Assembly (NCBI RefSeq): GCF_013114595.1
Contig: NZ_VTXE01000008.1
Coordinates: forward strand, 1 to 64,000
Source of the DNA: Vibrio sp. 99-8-1
GTDB taxonomy: Bacteria; Pseudomonadota; Gammaproteobacteria; Enterobacterales; Vibrionaceae
Reading direction: 5' to 3'
Length of the DNA stretch: 64,000 bases
The position numbers and the translations under genes were made by a program. A model generated the notes under the pieces. It was given only the letters and a program-made list of their open reading frames with translations. It searched no databases and was not told the DNA's origin. Positions within the stretch are counted from its first letter, which is position 1, and every line of letters begins with the position of its first letter. Below, piece after piece: positions 35,631 through 44,227 of this stretch.

Positions 35631-36698
35631 TCAAGAACATTCAAGTAAATAACAACTTACTAACGCTTTTTGGTTGGTATCTTCACCACCAATAAGTATT
35701 AATCCTGTTTCGCTCTCCACTGTTGAGCCATAAGCTGTACCAATAGACATGTGTGCAATCGCTTTCCATCGATTGTTATCAAAACACCATATTACGTCGC
35801 TGTAATGCTTAGTTAACCCTTTATGGCTGTACCATTGACCCTGCTTAGCGTTAAATTGACTGCCGATAAAATAAGCACCACCAAGTGCGACAAGCTTATT
35901 ATCTAGCACACCTGCATAGCAGCCTGCCAACCCTTCATGTTCAGCTGTATCAGATTGAATAGAAGGCAACAGTGCTGATGAAATCTCATTTTCAGCATTA
36001 AATGTGAACTGTTTTATTTCTGTACTTCGTAGGCCCGGCTTGATCTCTCCGTCAATTAACGTCACGGTATTATCACGCCAGATGAGTCCAGCACCACAGT
36101 TAGCTTGATAGGGATTTGTTTGCAATGTTGACCATTCATTATTTATAACATCATACTGAATGATCTCTTGGTTCCAGCCATAATCTAGCGGTTTTTTCGA
36201 CATAAACTCAGACAACAATAACTGCCGTTCAGCCTGATCATGCTCTTCATCTAGCAGAGACATTTTTGCGCAAAAATGATCAAACGTCGCTTTATTGTAG
36301 CCACCGAAAAAGACAAATTTCCCTGTAGAAACTTGGCAACCACTTGCTCCAAGTAAACCAACGGGAATTTCTGTCTCTATCTGACGCCAACTTCTGTCAG
36401 CAAAGTCAAAGAAATACACATCCGTTAGCACTTGCGCACTATTTGTATTTTCAGGGGTTCCTGCCCCTGAAAATACCCATATTCCTTTGCTGTCTGTAAT
36501 GGTTACTGCATCATTTCTTGTTGTTCCCGGAAAATCAGCTGATCTTTGCCAACCAGCACTAAGGTTATCTAAATCAAGCAAAAAGAAACGCTTCCCTGCG
36601 CTACCCAAACCAGCATAGAGAGTAGTACCGTCTCTAGCTGCAACGCCATTTTTTACCCCCTCAGGTAAATCTGGCAAAGATGAAAATATTACAGACAT
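35631..36698 (-). CDS. NanM-like kelch protein without signal peptide
   Basis: About 355 residues, a paralogue of the next gene upstream: shared blocks include LPDLPEGVKNGVAA (versus [11 protein letters not shown]), LYAGLGSAGK-FF-LDL, GLLGASG, FFGGYNKATFD and KKPLDYGWN, in a six-bladed kelch beta-propeller. NanM converts alpha- to beta-Neu5Ac in the periplasm. This copy starts directly at the first propeller strand with no signal peptide, so it should be cytosolic. GGAG before the third of four candidate start codons points to 36698. It follows nanM by 14 bases. A role on an anhydro or unusual sialic acid inside the cell is inferred. Confidence 0.82.
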   Translation of the reverse strand: MSVIFSSLPDLPEGVKNGVAARDGTTLYAGLGSAGKRFFLLDLDNLSAGWQRSADFPGTTRNDAVTITDSKGIWVFSGAGTPENTNSAQVLTDVYFFDFADRSWRQIETEIPVGLLGASGCQVSTGKFVFFGGYNKATFDHFCAKMSLLDEEHDQAERQLLLSEFMSKKPLDYGWNQEIIQYDVINNEWSTLQTNPYQANCGAGLIWRDNTVTLIDGEIKPGLRSTEIKQFTFNAENEISSALLPSIQSDTAEHEGLAGCYAGVLDNKLVALGGAYFIGSQFNAKQGQWYSHKGLTKHYSDVIWCFDNNRWKAIAHMSIGTAYGSTVESETGLILIGGEDTNQKALVSCYLLECS

Positions 36699-36712
36699 CA
36701 TCACTCCGAAAA

Positions 36713-37873
36713 TTAGTCTTGAATGGTCACTTTTTTACCGTCCCAACTTAGTAAATAGGCACTTTTCGTTGCTTTACGAGCACCATTTTCACCACCAACA
36801 ATTAGAACGCCATCTTTCGTTGTAAAAGATGCTCCATAAGCAAGGCCTTCTGGCAAATCATTAACTTGATTCCACAGCCCATCTTTTAGTACATACATTT
36901 CTGGATTAAACGCTTTACCAAATCCGTTGTGAGCAAACATATTGCCACTTTCAAATGCACCTTTAGCACCATGGAAGTTAGCCCCACCAGCCACAATTAC
37001 AGCGCCATTACTCATACCAGCAAATGCGCCTGCAACACCTTCTTGTGCTGACTGAGTTTTCGGTGCAGGTAATGAATGTAAGCTTGTCCACGGCTGAGAA
37101 GCACCATATTGATACTGCTTCACTTCAGCCGTTCTTAAACCGGGCTTAATCTCTCCACTGATAATGGTGGTTGTTTTGCCATCATTAACTAGAGCAGAGC
37201 CACAATTAGGAATATATGGAGACAAACCAAGATCCGTCCATTGACCCGTTTCTGGCTTAAAGCGTAATACTGAGCGGTTCCATTTGTAATCTAAAGGCTT
37301 CATACCCATGTAATCATCAACAATTTTCTGCCACTTTTTAGGCTGTTTGGCTTTATCTGTGGCATTAATGTCTGATAAATAGGTATCAAAATAACCTTTG
37401 TTGTAACCACCAAAGAAAACAATACTGTGGTTATCTGGAGAGTAAGATGCAGCACCAAGCAAACCAACTGGAGTCGTTGTATTAACTTGTGCCCATGAGT
37501 TAGATGTTGAGTTATATCGATAAACAGTATCAAACAGAATTGGTGATGCATCCGTTGGTTTTACCTTACCTGAACCACCAAATATATAAATATCATCACC
37601 AACTACCGATGCAGTCGCACCACTACGAGCAGGACCAGAGAAGGTCGCTTGCTTTTGCCAACCCTTATCTCGTTGCTCTAGGTCGAGCATATAAAACGAC
37701 TTGCCAGCAGAACCAAGACCTACGTACAGTTTGTCTCCAATCTGGGCGCTTACACCACTTTTAAGACCTACCGGTAAGTCTGGCCATTGATTAGCGGCCA
37801 TACTTGATGCACTGACGAGTAAAGAAGCACAAACCAAAGATGTTTTAAAAGTGTTTTTTGTTCTATTTTTCAT
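36713..37873 (-). CDS. nanM: N-acetylneuraminate epimerase (mutarotase), exported
   Basis: A 386-residue protein with a signal peptide (cleavage after MAA near residue 27) and a kelch beta-propeller: [71 protein letters not shown] and [18 protein letters not shown]. This matches periplasmic NanM, which speeds alpha- to beta-Neu5Ac mutarotation and so aids uptake of sialic acid released by sialidases. Length is normal (about 370). Its upstream region holds a 63-base block shared with the nanA-like gene at 39 kb, so one regulator likely controls both. Confidence 0.93.
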   Translation of the reverse strand: MKNRTKNTFKTSLVCASLLVSASSMAANQWPDLPVGLKSGVSAQIGDKLYVGLGSAGKSFYMLDLEQRDKGWQKQATFSGPARSGATASVVGDDIYIFGGSGKVKPTDASPILFDTVYRYNSTSNSWAQVNTTTPVGLLGAASYSPDNHSIVFFGGYNKGYFDTYLSDINATDKAKQPKKWQKIVDDYMGMKPLDYKWNRSVLRFKPETGQWTDLGLSPYIPNCGSALVNDGKTTTIISGEIKPGLRTAEVKQYQYGASQPWTSLHSLPAPKTQSAQEGVAGAFAGMSNGAVIVAGGANFHGAKGAFESGNMFAHNGFGKAFNPEMYVLKDGLWNQVNDLPEGLAYGASFTTKDGVLIVGGENGARKATKSAYLLSWDGKKVTIQD

Positions 37874-37949
37874 TACCTTAATATCCTTATTTACTTATGC
37901 TCAAATGACTTGAGCATATTTATTATGTTGCGACTGCTTTTGGATCATG

Positions 37950-38012
37950 GACATTATCGTTCAATAAAAAAATATTTCTTTGATCAAGATAACAATAAAA
38001 ATTATTTTTATC
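37950..38012 (-). promoter_or_regulatory. Conserved 63-bp promoter block before nanM
   Basis: Aligned without gaps to 39903-39965, I count 49 of 63 identical bases, including GACATTAT, TTCAAT, TTCTTTGATC and CAATAAAAAT. It lies 77-139 bases upstream of nanM. The inner part (TCAATAAAAAAATATTTC) is an A/T-rich imperfect inverted repeat that could be an operator for the RpiR-type regulator next door. Confidence 0.75.
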
Positions 38013-38021
38013 TTTTTAGCT

Positions 38022-38053
38022 AAAAAAACTCACCTTTGGCAGTGAGTTTTTTT
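38022..38053 (-). terminator. Terminator after the RpiR regulator gene
   Basis: AAAAAAACTCAC and GTGAGTTTTTTT pair around CTTTGGCA. On the minus strand it lies 47 bases beyond the regulator stop and ends in a long U-tract. It separates nanA2-rpiR from the nanM promoter. Confidence 0.9.
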
Positions 38054-38100
38054 GTAGACAATAACTGATTGTTATGTAGGTGGTTAATAAATAAAAGAAA

Positions 38101-38934
38101 TTAGTTCATTAGAGGCATAACAACCTCTGCCGTTTCAACCACAGACTCAGAATAGTTAGGATACATCTCCAATAACGAGTTAATCAGCACATCAACCAAC
38201 AACAATGCGCCTACCTTAGATGAGAATGCACCACCAGTTAAAGGGCCCTCAGGACGAGCTGCAACTAACATTTCGGTAGAGAGTGCGGACAAAGGACTGT
38301 GACTTATATTCGTTAATGTCACCACTGGAATATTACGCTTATAAGCCTGGCTTGCCGCATGAATGACCTCTTTAGTAGAACCTGAACTGGATACCGATAT
38401 CCACAAGTCCCCTTCAACACATCGTGCAGCATTCATTGCCGCTAAATGCGTGTCTTCATGCATGGTTACTTTTTTACCGACTCTCAAGAGCCTAAACGCC
38501 AAGTAACGACCAACAATACTCGAAGCACCCACCCCGACGCAGCTAATAAATTGAGCCTGATGAATAAGTTCACAAATACGCTTCATTGACTTTCTGTCTA
38601 TCAACTTTGCCGTATCTTGCAAACTTGCGATTGCCCCTTGAGCAGAAATATCACAAATATCACCTTCTACTGGAGGCGCGGTTTGACTCGCAACCTGGCT
38701 AATATCAACCGCCAGTGCCATACGAAAATCTGAGTAACCTTTGTAGCCCATGTCACGACATAAGCGAACCACGGTAGCCTCGCTGGTTTCAGTGTTACGG
38801 GCCAGCTCAGTAATGGTTTGAAACTGCACATCATGGGCATTTTCTAAAATATAGTTAGCTACCAATCTGAGTTTTTTACTTAAAGGTTCGATGTTAGAAC
38901 GCAATCGAACCAGTAGATTTTTAGGCGAATTCAC
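38101..38934 (-). CDS. RpiR-family regulator, NanR-like
   Basis: A 277-residue protein with an N-terminal HTH_6 domain (FQTITELARNTETSEATVVRLCRDMGYKGYSDFR, about residues 38-71) and a C-terminal SIS sugar-phosphate-binding domain (ISCVGVGASSIVGRYLAFRLLR near residue 130, then SVSSSGSTKEVIHAA). In Vibrio vulnificus the sialic acid regulator NanR is of this family and senses ManNAc-6-phosphate, so the same role is likely here. The start is a GTG with GAGG upstream. It lies 67 bases after the second nanA-like gene and is probably cotranscribed with it. It is separated from the canonical siaPQM-nanA/nanEK genes by 8 kb. Confidence 0.85.
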   Translation of the reverse strand: MNSPKNLLVRLRSNIEPLSKKLRLVANYILENAHDVQFQTITELARNTETSEATVVRLCRDMGYKGYSDFRMALAVDISQVASQTAPPVEGDICDISAQGAIASLQDTAKLIDRKSMKRICELIHQAQFISCVGVGASSIVGRYLAFRLLRVGKKVTMHEDTHLAAMNAARCVEGDLWISVSSSGSTKEVIHAASQAYKRNIPVVTLTNISHSPLSALSTEMLVAARPEGPLTGGAFSSKVGALLLVDVLINSLLEMYPNYSESVVETAEVVMPLMN

Positions 38935-39001
38935 AATAGCCTCATATTTAATATCATTATATTTACTTGGATAAAATAACAGAGTACACAGTACAATGAC
39001 A

Positions 39002-39871
39002 CTAACTATACTCTATTTTATCCAACACCTTAGTCATTCGTCTTTTATTCTCGTCGTTGAGGGGCATAAATGGCTTTCTACACTCGCCATAATCAACACC
39101 TAGTTCTCTCATGGCAAAGTGAATGCCTTGGTATATACCGACTTGAACTAATACTTGAATGACCTCATTGACACCATGTTGAACTTGTATCGCTTTCTCA
39201 ACATCACCTTCCATCATCGCGTTATAAATGTTTACAAATTGAGCCGACATTAAATTATACGTACTACCAATACCGCCGCTTGCACCCATCTGCAACCCAT
39301 TGACCAACATAGCATCTTCACCATGAAAGATAATGCTATCAGGTTGTTTTACTCGCAAACGCTCAATGAAGAACATATCGGTGGTGGTATGTTTAATACC
39401 TACAACGTTATTCAACGCTGCTAACTCAAATAGCTCTTGATGTGAAAAACTGACTCCGGTTGTAGCTGGAATATTGTATAAAAGAAGCGGTAACGGAGAA
39501 ATCGCTGCAATATTTTTATAATGTTGTATAACTTCTTGCTGGGTAAACGAGTAATAAAATGGTGGAGTAGCCGATATGGCCTGATAGCTCTCTTCCGCGA
39601 CACACTCTATCAATTTCTTTACTTCGAAAAACGAAATTGCCCCTACATGAGCAATTAAAGGAACTCGCTGTTTAACTATTCTTGAAACTATCTTAAGCAC
39701 TTGCTGCCGCTCTTCAATAGTCATCATGAAACATTCAGATGAACTACCACCGATGTAAAAGCCATGCACCCCCTGCTTCAAATGATGCTCTATCATGGCT
39801 TCAATTTTATCTATAGCCAGCTCCCCATTAGGGTAAAATGGCGTCATTAATGGCAGATATATACCTTGCAT
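39002..39871 (-). CDS. NanA/DHDPS-family lyase, second copy
   Basis: A 289-residue class I aldolase of the NAL/DHDPS family: GGSSSECFMMTIEER near residue 41 (the GTTGE-type carboxylate-binding loop, here GSSSE), the Tyr in LLLYNIPATTG near residue 134 and the Schiff-base Lys in VVGIKHTT near residue 158. It is clearly different from the nanA at 46597-47487, which carries GTTGEG, so the two are distant paralogues rather than a recent duplication. It may cleave Neu5Ac, another sialic acid or a related 2-keto-3-deoxy acid. GGAG precedes the ATG. Confidence 0.85.
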   Translation of the reverse strand: MQGIYLPLMTPFYPNGELAIDKIEAMIEHHLKQGVHGFYIGGSSSECFMMTIEERQQVLKIVSRIVKQRVPLIAHVGAISFFEVKKLIECVAEESYQAISATPPFYYSFTQQEVIQHYKNIAAISPLPLLLYNIPATTGVSFSHQELFELAALNNVVGIKHTTTDMFFIERLRVKQPDSIIFHGEDAMLVNGLQMGASGGIGSTYNLMSAQFVNIYNAMMEGDVEKAIQVQHGVNEVIQVLVQVGIYQGIHFAMRELGVDYGECRKPFMPLNDENKRRMTKVLDKIEYS

Positions 39872-39902
39872 TTAGGCTCCGAAACGATTTCAACTCAAGG
39901 TT

Positions 39903-39965
39903 GACATTATGCTTCAATGAAAAATATTTTCTTTGATCTATATTGCAATAAAAATAATTATCTTC
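39903..39965 (-). promoter_or_regulatory. Conserved 63-bp promoter block before the second nanA-like gene
   Basis: This is the partner of 37950-38012 (49 of 63 identical by hand count), lying 32-94 bases upstream of the lyase start. The core TGAAAAATATTTTC is a near-palindrome with TGAAA/TTTTC arms, a plausible RpiR-type operator. Confidence 0.75.
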
Positions 39966-40139
39966 ACTACAAAATGTAAGCCTAATAACAATGCATTTTA
40001 TAAGTAATTGAATGTATTGATGTTTTTATTATACAGTTCTTCTATATGAATGACTTAACATCTTTGCTTCAATTGACTCAATTAAATTAAAACAATATGC
40101 TTTAATTAATTTCTTAACATCTTATGTAGAGCGTAATTC

Positions 40140-41327
40140 GTGCTTCGACCACAATCCACCACTACTCTAATTCAAACAGACAATATTCTTCTGGTACTTG
40201 AGCACATTCGAAACAACCCTAAAATCACCAAAGCCCAGCTATCAAGCGCTTTAGATATTACCTTTCAAGGAATGACAAATATTGTTAATCGCTTAGAAAA
40301 GAGTCAATTAATCACTAAAGTCAAATGCGAGTATGCGGGAAGAGGAAAACCACCCATTGGTTTTGAAATAGAGCCCAATAGTGTATATGCATTAGGGTTT
40401 CATTTGGATCACGAGAAACTCACCGTGGTGCTGACCAATTTAGAAGCTGAAATCATAGATGAACAAATCGCGACCTGCCATTATGCGAGTCCCGATGTGG
40501 TTATGCCAATGTTGGAACACTACACCAGTACGTTACTAGCCAAACACATGATTCCAACTGAACGTTTTCTTGGTGTCAGCATCGCGATGTCTGGCCCATT
40601 CAATGTTCCAGATCTTACTTCGAAGGGGCCAACTACACACCCCGGCTGGCAAAGTATCGATCTTAAAAGCGAGTTAACAAAGCGCATTAAGCAACCGGTT
40701 TTTATTAATAATGAAACTTCCGTTGCTGCTATGTATCAACTGTTATTCGATCGCACCCACTATCCTGATAACTTCCTCTACATATATTGTGGATTAGGCT
40801 TAGGTGGAGGTTTAATACTTAATGGACAGCCCTATTTAGGAACCAGAGGGAATGCAGGAGAAATCGGACATATTCCTGTTTGTGAGCAATTTGAACAGTC
40901 ATGCAGTTGTGGTAATAAAGGCTGCCTGGAGCAAGTATTCTCTCTCCACGCTTTCTACTCACAACTTAAACAAAAAGACATTATTTGTAACACTACCGAA
41001 ATGTTAGAGCAGTTGATGAATGATGACAATGAAGCACTAAAAGAGATACTCATTGACGCCTGCTCCTATTTAAGAAAAGCCATACAGTTTTTTGAAAATA
41101 CACTTGATCTAAATACCGTATTTTTTGCTGGTATATTACCAAGTAATGTATTGACCTTTATAAGCACTCAACTTCAACAACTCAACCCTTCCATAAGAAA
41201 TGGTACAGCCATTAACAGTCGTTTGAGATTCCAAGCGATTTCTCCCACCGCAATTGCTCATGCCGCAGCTGTTTACCCGTTATTTGTAGTTGATAACCGT
41301 AAATTTAACGATATCCTTAAGTTATAA
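40140..41327 (+). CDS. ROK-family transcriptional regulator, NagC/Mlc-like
   Basis: A 395-residue ROK repressor: N-terminal winged helix (KITKAQLSSALDITFQGMTNIVNRLEK, about residues 22-48) and a sugar-kinase-fold domain with GLGLGGGLILNGQPYLG near residue 222 and the zinc motif CSCGNKGCLEQ near residue 258. The start is a GTG with only a weak ribosome binding site; the next in-frame ATG would remove half the DNA-binding domain. It is convergent with the AGE-PfkB operon, sharing its terminator, and divergent from the second nanA-like gene. It probably senses an amino sugar or its phosphate. Confidence 0.88.
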   Translation: MLRPQSTTTLIQTDNILLVLEHIRNNPKITKAQLSSALDITFQGMTNIVNRLEKSQLITKVKCEYAGRGKPPIGFEIEPNSVYALGFHLDHEKLTVVLTNLEAEIIDEQIATCHYASPDVVMPMLEHYTSTLLAKHMIPTERFLGVSIAMSGPFNVPDLTSKGPTTHPGWQSIDLKSELTKRIKQPVFINNETSVAAMYQLLFDRTHYPDNFLYIYCGLGLGGGLILNGQPYLGTRGNAGEIGHIPVCEQFEQSCSCGNKGCLEQVFSLHAFYSQLKQKDIICNTTEMLEQLMNDDNEALKEILIDACSYLRKAIQFFENTLDLNTVFFAGILPSNVLTFISTQLQQLNPSIRNGTAINSRLRFQAISPTAIAHAAAVYPLFVVDNRKFNDILKL

Positions 41328-41380
41328 ATTCAACGGTATATTTTTGAATAATACTGAAGGTATCAATTCATAAAACCCCA

Positions 41381-41414
41381 AAAATCACCGCCTTAATCAT
41401 TTGGCGGTGATTTT
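41381..41414. terminator. Bidirectional terminator between ROK gene and PfkB gene
   Basis: AAAATCACCGCC (41381-41392) pairs with GGCGGTGATTTT (41403-41414) around a 10-base loop, with A- and T-rich flanks on both sides. Confidence 0.92.
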
Positions 41415-41501
41415 ATTCTTTATAACTAATTAACTGAAATGACATACCGAGAGAGTGGAATCCATATATCAAGTTGTGGTTACTTAATAAAATAACCACG
41501 T

Positions 41502-42503
41502 TTAATGGTTAATTAATTCCGTTAGCATTTGATAGCTTGGTGCACCATCCGTTGCTGATAAAGCAAACAGGTTAAAGTGTGCAGATGCGCAGCCAAGTTG
41601 CATGCAGTATTGCAAGGACTGGTTCTCATGCAAGCCATATAAAACACCAGCACAAAATGCATCACCAGCCCCTAAAGTACTCACGATATCTTGTTTCTCT
41701 ACTCTGTATGCAGAGACAGAGATCACCTCTTTACCCAACTGAGCGCCTGTTGCACCTTCTGGATAGTGAATGACTACTGTGTCATTCACTCCCATCTCAA
41801 ACAATTGCATCACCATCTGTTGATAGTCATCTTTGTTTTCATTAGGCGTTATCCCAGTGAGTGCATAAGCTTCTTCATCATTAATTATCAAGTAATCAAC
41901 ATACTTTAGTGCTGGTTTCACCCACTGTTCAAAACGTTCTACATCTGAATCTGAAACGAGATCCAAGGATGTCTTAAATCCAGAATCTTGCAATGATTTA
42001 AGTGCCCTCGCACCTTGTGAACCATATTCACTGTCATTTTTATCTAACTGAGGCAGAACCAATAAATAGGCAAGGTGTGCTATTTTCGCGCTGCTGTTAA
42101 TCGACAATATAAAATCAGCATCAAGCTCGTTGTTGGCTCCACTGTTGTGGAAAAACGTTCGATTACCGTTCTGCTTATTGATAAAAACATCCGTGTATGA
42201 CGTACTACTACACGGCTTCATTGTAATGTTTGAACTGTCTATCGTTCTGTCATTACACTGTTTTAAGATGTAACTACCTTCTCGATCTTGACCCACTATT
42301 CCTGCAACAAAGAGCGGCAACGTACTGTCAATTTCAACAAGATCAAACAGAATATTTAAACAGCCTCCCCCACAACTAATACTTTGACTCTCTATATGTG
42401 TCAACATGCACTCTCTGGGATAGCCTGTAATTGACTTCATTTTATCGATAAGCAAGTTTCCAACAGCCAGCACACCATGACGTTGGGGAAAGGTCTTACT
42501 CAT
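41502..42503 (-). CDS. PfkB-family sugar kinase
   Basis: A 333-residue ribokinase-fold kinase: HGVLAVGNLLIDKM near the start, SCGGGCLNILFDL near residue 43 and the C-terminal STLGAGDAFCAGVLYGL anion-hole/catalytic motif near residue 276. The first GG-motif (CGGGCLN) has an unusual double Cys. It is the last gene of the AGE-NagB-like-PIG-L-aldolase-kinase operon and its start overlaps the aldolase end by eight bases. Next to a class II aldolase it probably makes a ketose bisphosphate or ketose-1-phosphate, by analogy with tagatose-6-phosphate kinase or fructokinase. The real substrate is unknown. Confidence 0.87.
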   Translation of the reverse strand: MSKTFPQRHGVLAVGNLLIDKMKSITGYPRECMLTHIESQSISCGGGCLNILFDLVEIDSTLPLFVAGIVGQDREGSYILKQCNDRTIDSSNITMKPCSSTSYTDVFINKQNGNRTFFHNSGANNELDADFILSINSSAKIAHLAYLLVLPQLDKNDSEYGSQGARALKSLQDSGFKTSLDLVSDSDVERFEQWVKPALKYVDYLIINDEEAYALTGITPNENKDDYQQMVMQLFEMGVNDTVVIHYPEGATGAQLGKEVISVSAYRVEKQDIVSTLGAGDAFCAGVLYGLHENQSLQYCMQLGCASAHFNLFALSATDGAPSYQMLTELINH

Positions 42504-43374
42504 ATAGTGCCTTTTTGTTTACGCTGCTAAATATGTTCATTTGCCCTGTAACCGTATCAGCAATTTCAGCCTGAACTTCTTTCATCATCAATAGATAATG
42601 GTCGTACTGCGTAATAAATTCTGGGTTATCAATGTTATCGCGTATGGATGCAATTGATGCCTGAGACATACCAGTATAAAAATTGATTTTAGCAATACCA
42701 AACTCAATAGCGCGTTTAAAATCACGTTCAGACAATCCTGAGCCACCATGCAACACCAATGGAACTGAAGACAAGTGATTCAGCGCTTCTAGTCGTGCGA
42801 AGTCTAGCTTAGGGATACCTTTATATTTACCATGAGCATTACCAATGGCAACGGCTAGTGCATCAATGCCAGTTCTACCAATATAGTCTTGAACTAAATC
42901 TACCGGAGTATATAAAGACTCATCAGCTTCACCATTAAGAGCACCGCCTTCGTCTCCACCAACTGCGCCAAGCTCTCCCTCTACAGAAGCACCATACTCT
43001 TTACACATTTCAACCACAGTACGCGTGTTTTTAACGTTCTCTTCATATTCGAGGTGTGAACCATCATACATAATTGAGGTGAAACCCGCTTTTAGAGCTT
43101 TCTCAACAGTTTCGAAAGTCAAACCGTGATCCAAATTAAGCGCAACCGGAATCGCTGCTTGGTTCGCTTTATGTTTTACATAAGTAGCAATATCCACAAG
43201 ATCGATTCTTCGTGTATGAACTTCAGCAACATTCAGAATAATGGGCGATTCATTCTGCTCTGCGGCAGTAAAAATTCCATCTATAAAATGGGAATCGATA
43301 GCATTAAATGCACCAACAGCAAACCTGTGTTGACGTGCAACGCCGAGCATCTCTTTGAGAGTTATTAAAGACAT
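42496..43374 (-). CDS. Class II ketose-bisphosphate aldolase (GatY/KbaY-like)
   Basis: A 292-residue zinc aldolase with NLDHG (metal His near residue 82), SIMYDGSHLEYEENVKNT, EGELGAVGGDEGG (metal Glu near residue 131), GNAHGKYKGIPKLDF (near residue 178) and LHGGSGLS (near residue 209). The pattern is closer to tagatose-bisphosphate aldolases (GatY/KbaY) than to the house-keeping Fba. It should yield DHAP and an aldehyde from a ketose phosphate made by the adjacent kinase. AGGAAA precedes the ATG. Confidence 0.9.
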   Translation of the reverse strand: MSLITLKEMLGVARQHRFAVGAFNAIDSHFIDGIFTAAEQNESPIILNVAEVHTRRIDLVDIATYVKHKANQAAIPVALNLDHGLTFETVEKALKAGFTSIMYDGSHLEYEENVKNTRTVVEMCKEYGASVEGELGAVGGDEGGALNGEADESLYTPVDLVQDYIGRTGIDALAVAIGNAHGKYKGIPKLDFARLEALNHLSSVPLVLHGGSGLSERDFKRAIEFGIAKINFYTGMSQASIASIRDNIDNPEFITQYDHYLLMMKEVQAEIADTVTGQMNIFSSVNKKALYE

Positions 43375-43382
43375 ATTTTTTC

Positions 43383-44159
43383 CTAGTTATTTGAACGTAT
43401 TGCGTGTTGATGTAATGAAAGGTACAGAGGGTCATACTCACTATCACAATAGCCAACGTGATAGAAACGGCTCCACCCTTCAGCGAAAGCATATTTCTTG
43501 GATTGATTGCCCATTTCTCGACAATCTTCAATCATTTCATCAGCCAAAGTTTTTGTGCTTTGACTCTCCCCTAACCAAGCTTCTTGACTCTTATGTAGAC
43601 ATATCGCAATGGATTTCACTTCCATATAGGAGGTGACATCGATATACAACTCTGCGCCAATAGGCTGACGCATCCTATTATGAAGTCGATGAGGTTGTGA
43701 CATATAAATACAGACATCTTTGTTGTATGCAGAAACCTCAGGTAAGCTCTGATAATTGACCGCAGCCCTTGCGAATGCAGCCGTACAGGTTAATCTGGCG
43801 GTATTCATATGGTCTTCCATATAATCTTCCAGAGGATGGGTCAAAATGATATCAGGCTGTACTGTACGAATAATTGCAGCGACTTTCTTAACCATTTCCT
43901 CGCTATGATAGATACTCAGATCATCGCAAATACTTTCATGGTAAATTGCTCCCATAAACTTTGCGGCTTCCATCGACTCTTTACGCCTAATGGCAACAAT
44001 ATCCTGATATGAGTGTTCTCGTGTTCCATAGCACCCATTTGCCAAAGAGACATAATGGATCTCCCAACCTGCATTTTTGAGCTGCATTAGTGTTCCAGAA
44101 GCTCGCCATTCAATGTCATCGGGATGAGCCATAATTGCTAATGCAATTTTTGAATTCAT
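43383..44159 (-). CDS. PIG-L family N-deacetylase
   Basis: A 258-residue cytosolic protein with the PIG-L zinc motif MAHPDDIEW at residues 11-19 and the second metal His in PLEDYMEDHMNTARL near residue 113. PIG-L enzymes remove N-acetyl groups from GlcNAc-containing molecules (PIG-L, MshB, BshB, diacetylchitobiose deacetylase). In this operon it most likely deacetylates a free or phosphorylated N-acetylhexosamine before the NagB-like enzyme acts, an unusual replacement for NagA. AAGGAC precedes the ATG. A gap of 68 bases separates it from the NagB-like gene. Confidence 0.88.
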   Translation of the reverse strand: MNSKIALAIMAHPDDIEWRASGTLMQLKNAGWEIHYVSLANGCYGTREHSYQDIVAIRRKESMEAAKFMGAIYHESICDDLSIYHSEEMVKKVAAIIRTVQPDIILTHPLEDYMEDHMNTARLTCTAAFARAAVNYQSLPEVSAYNKDVCIYMSQPHRLHNRMRQPIGAELYIDVTSYMEVKSIAICLHKSQEAWLGESQSTKTLADEMIEDCREMGNQSKKYAFAEGWSRFYHVGYCDSEYDPLYLSLHQHAIRSNN

Positions 44160-44227
44160 AGTCTGTCCTTACAGATAATTAAACAGATGGTCACATAAGA
44201 TCTTAAATTGAGCTCTCATCTCTGCCA

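Noticed and set aside
43355..43636. 93-codon plus-strand frame across the aldolase/PIG-L junction
   Set aside because: It overlaps two well-supported genes on the other strand and its product has no family features.
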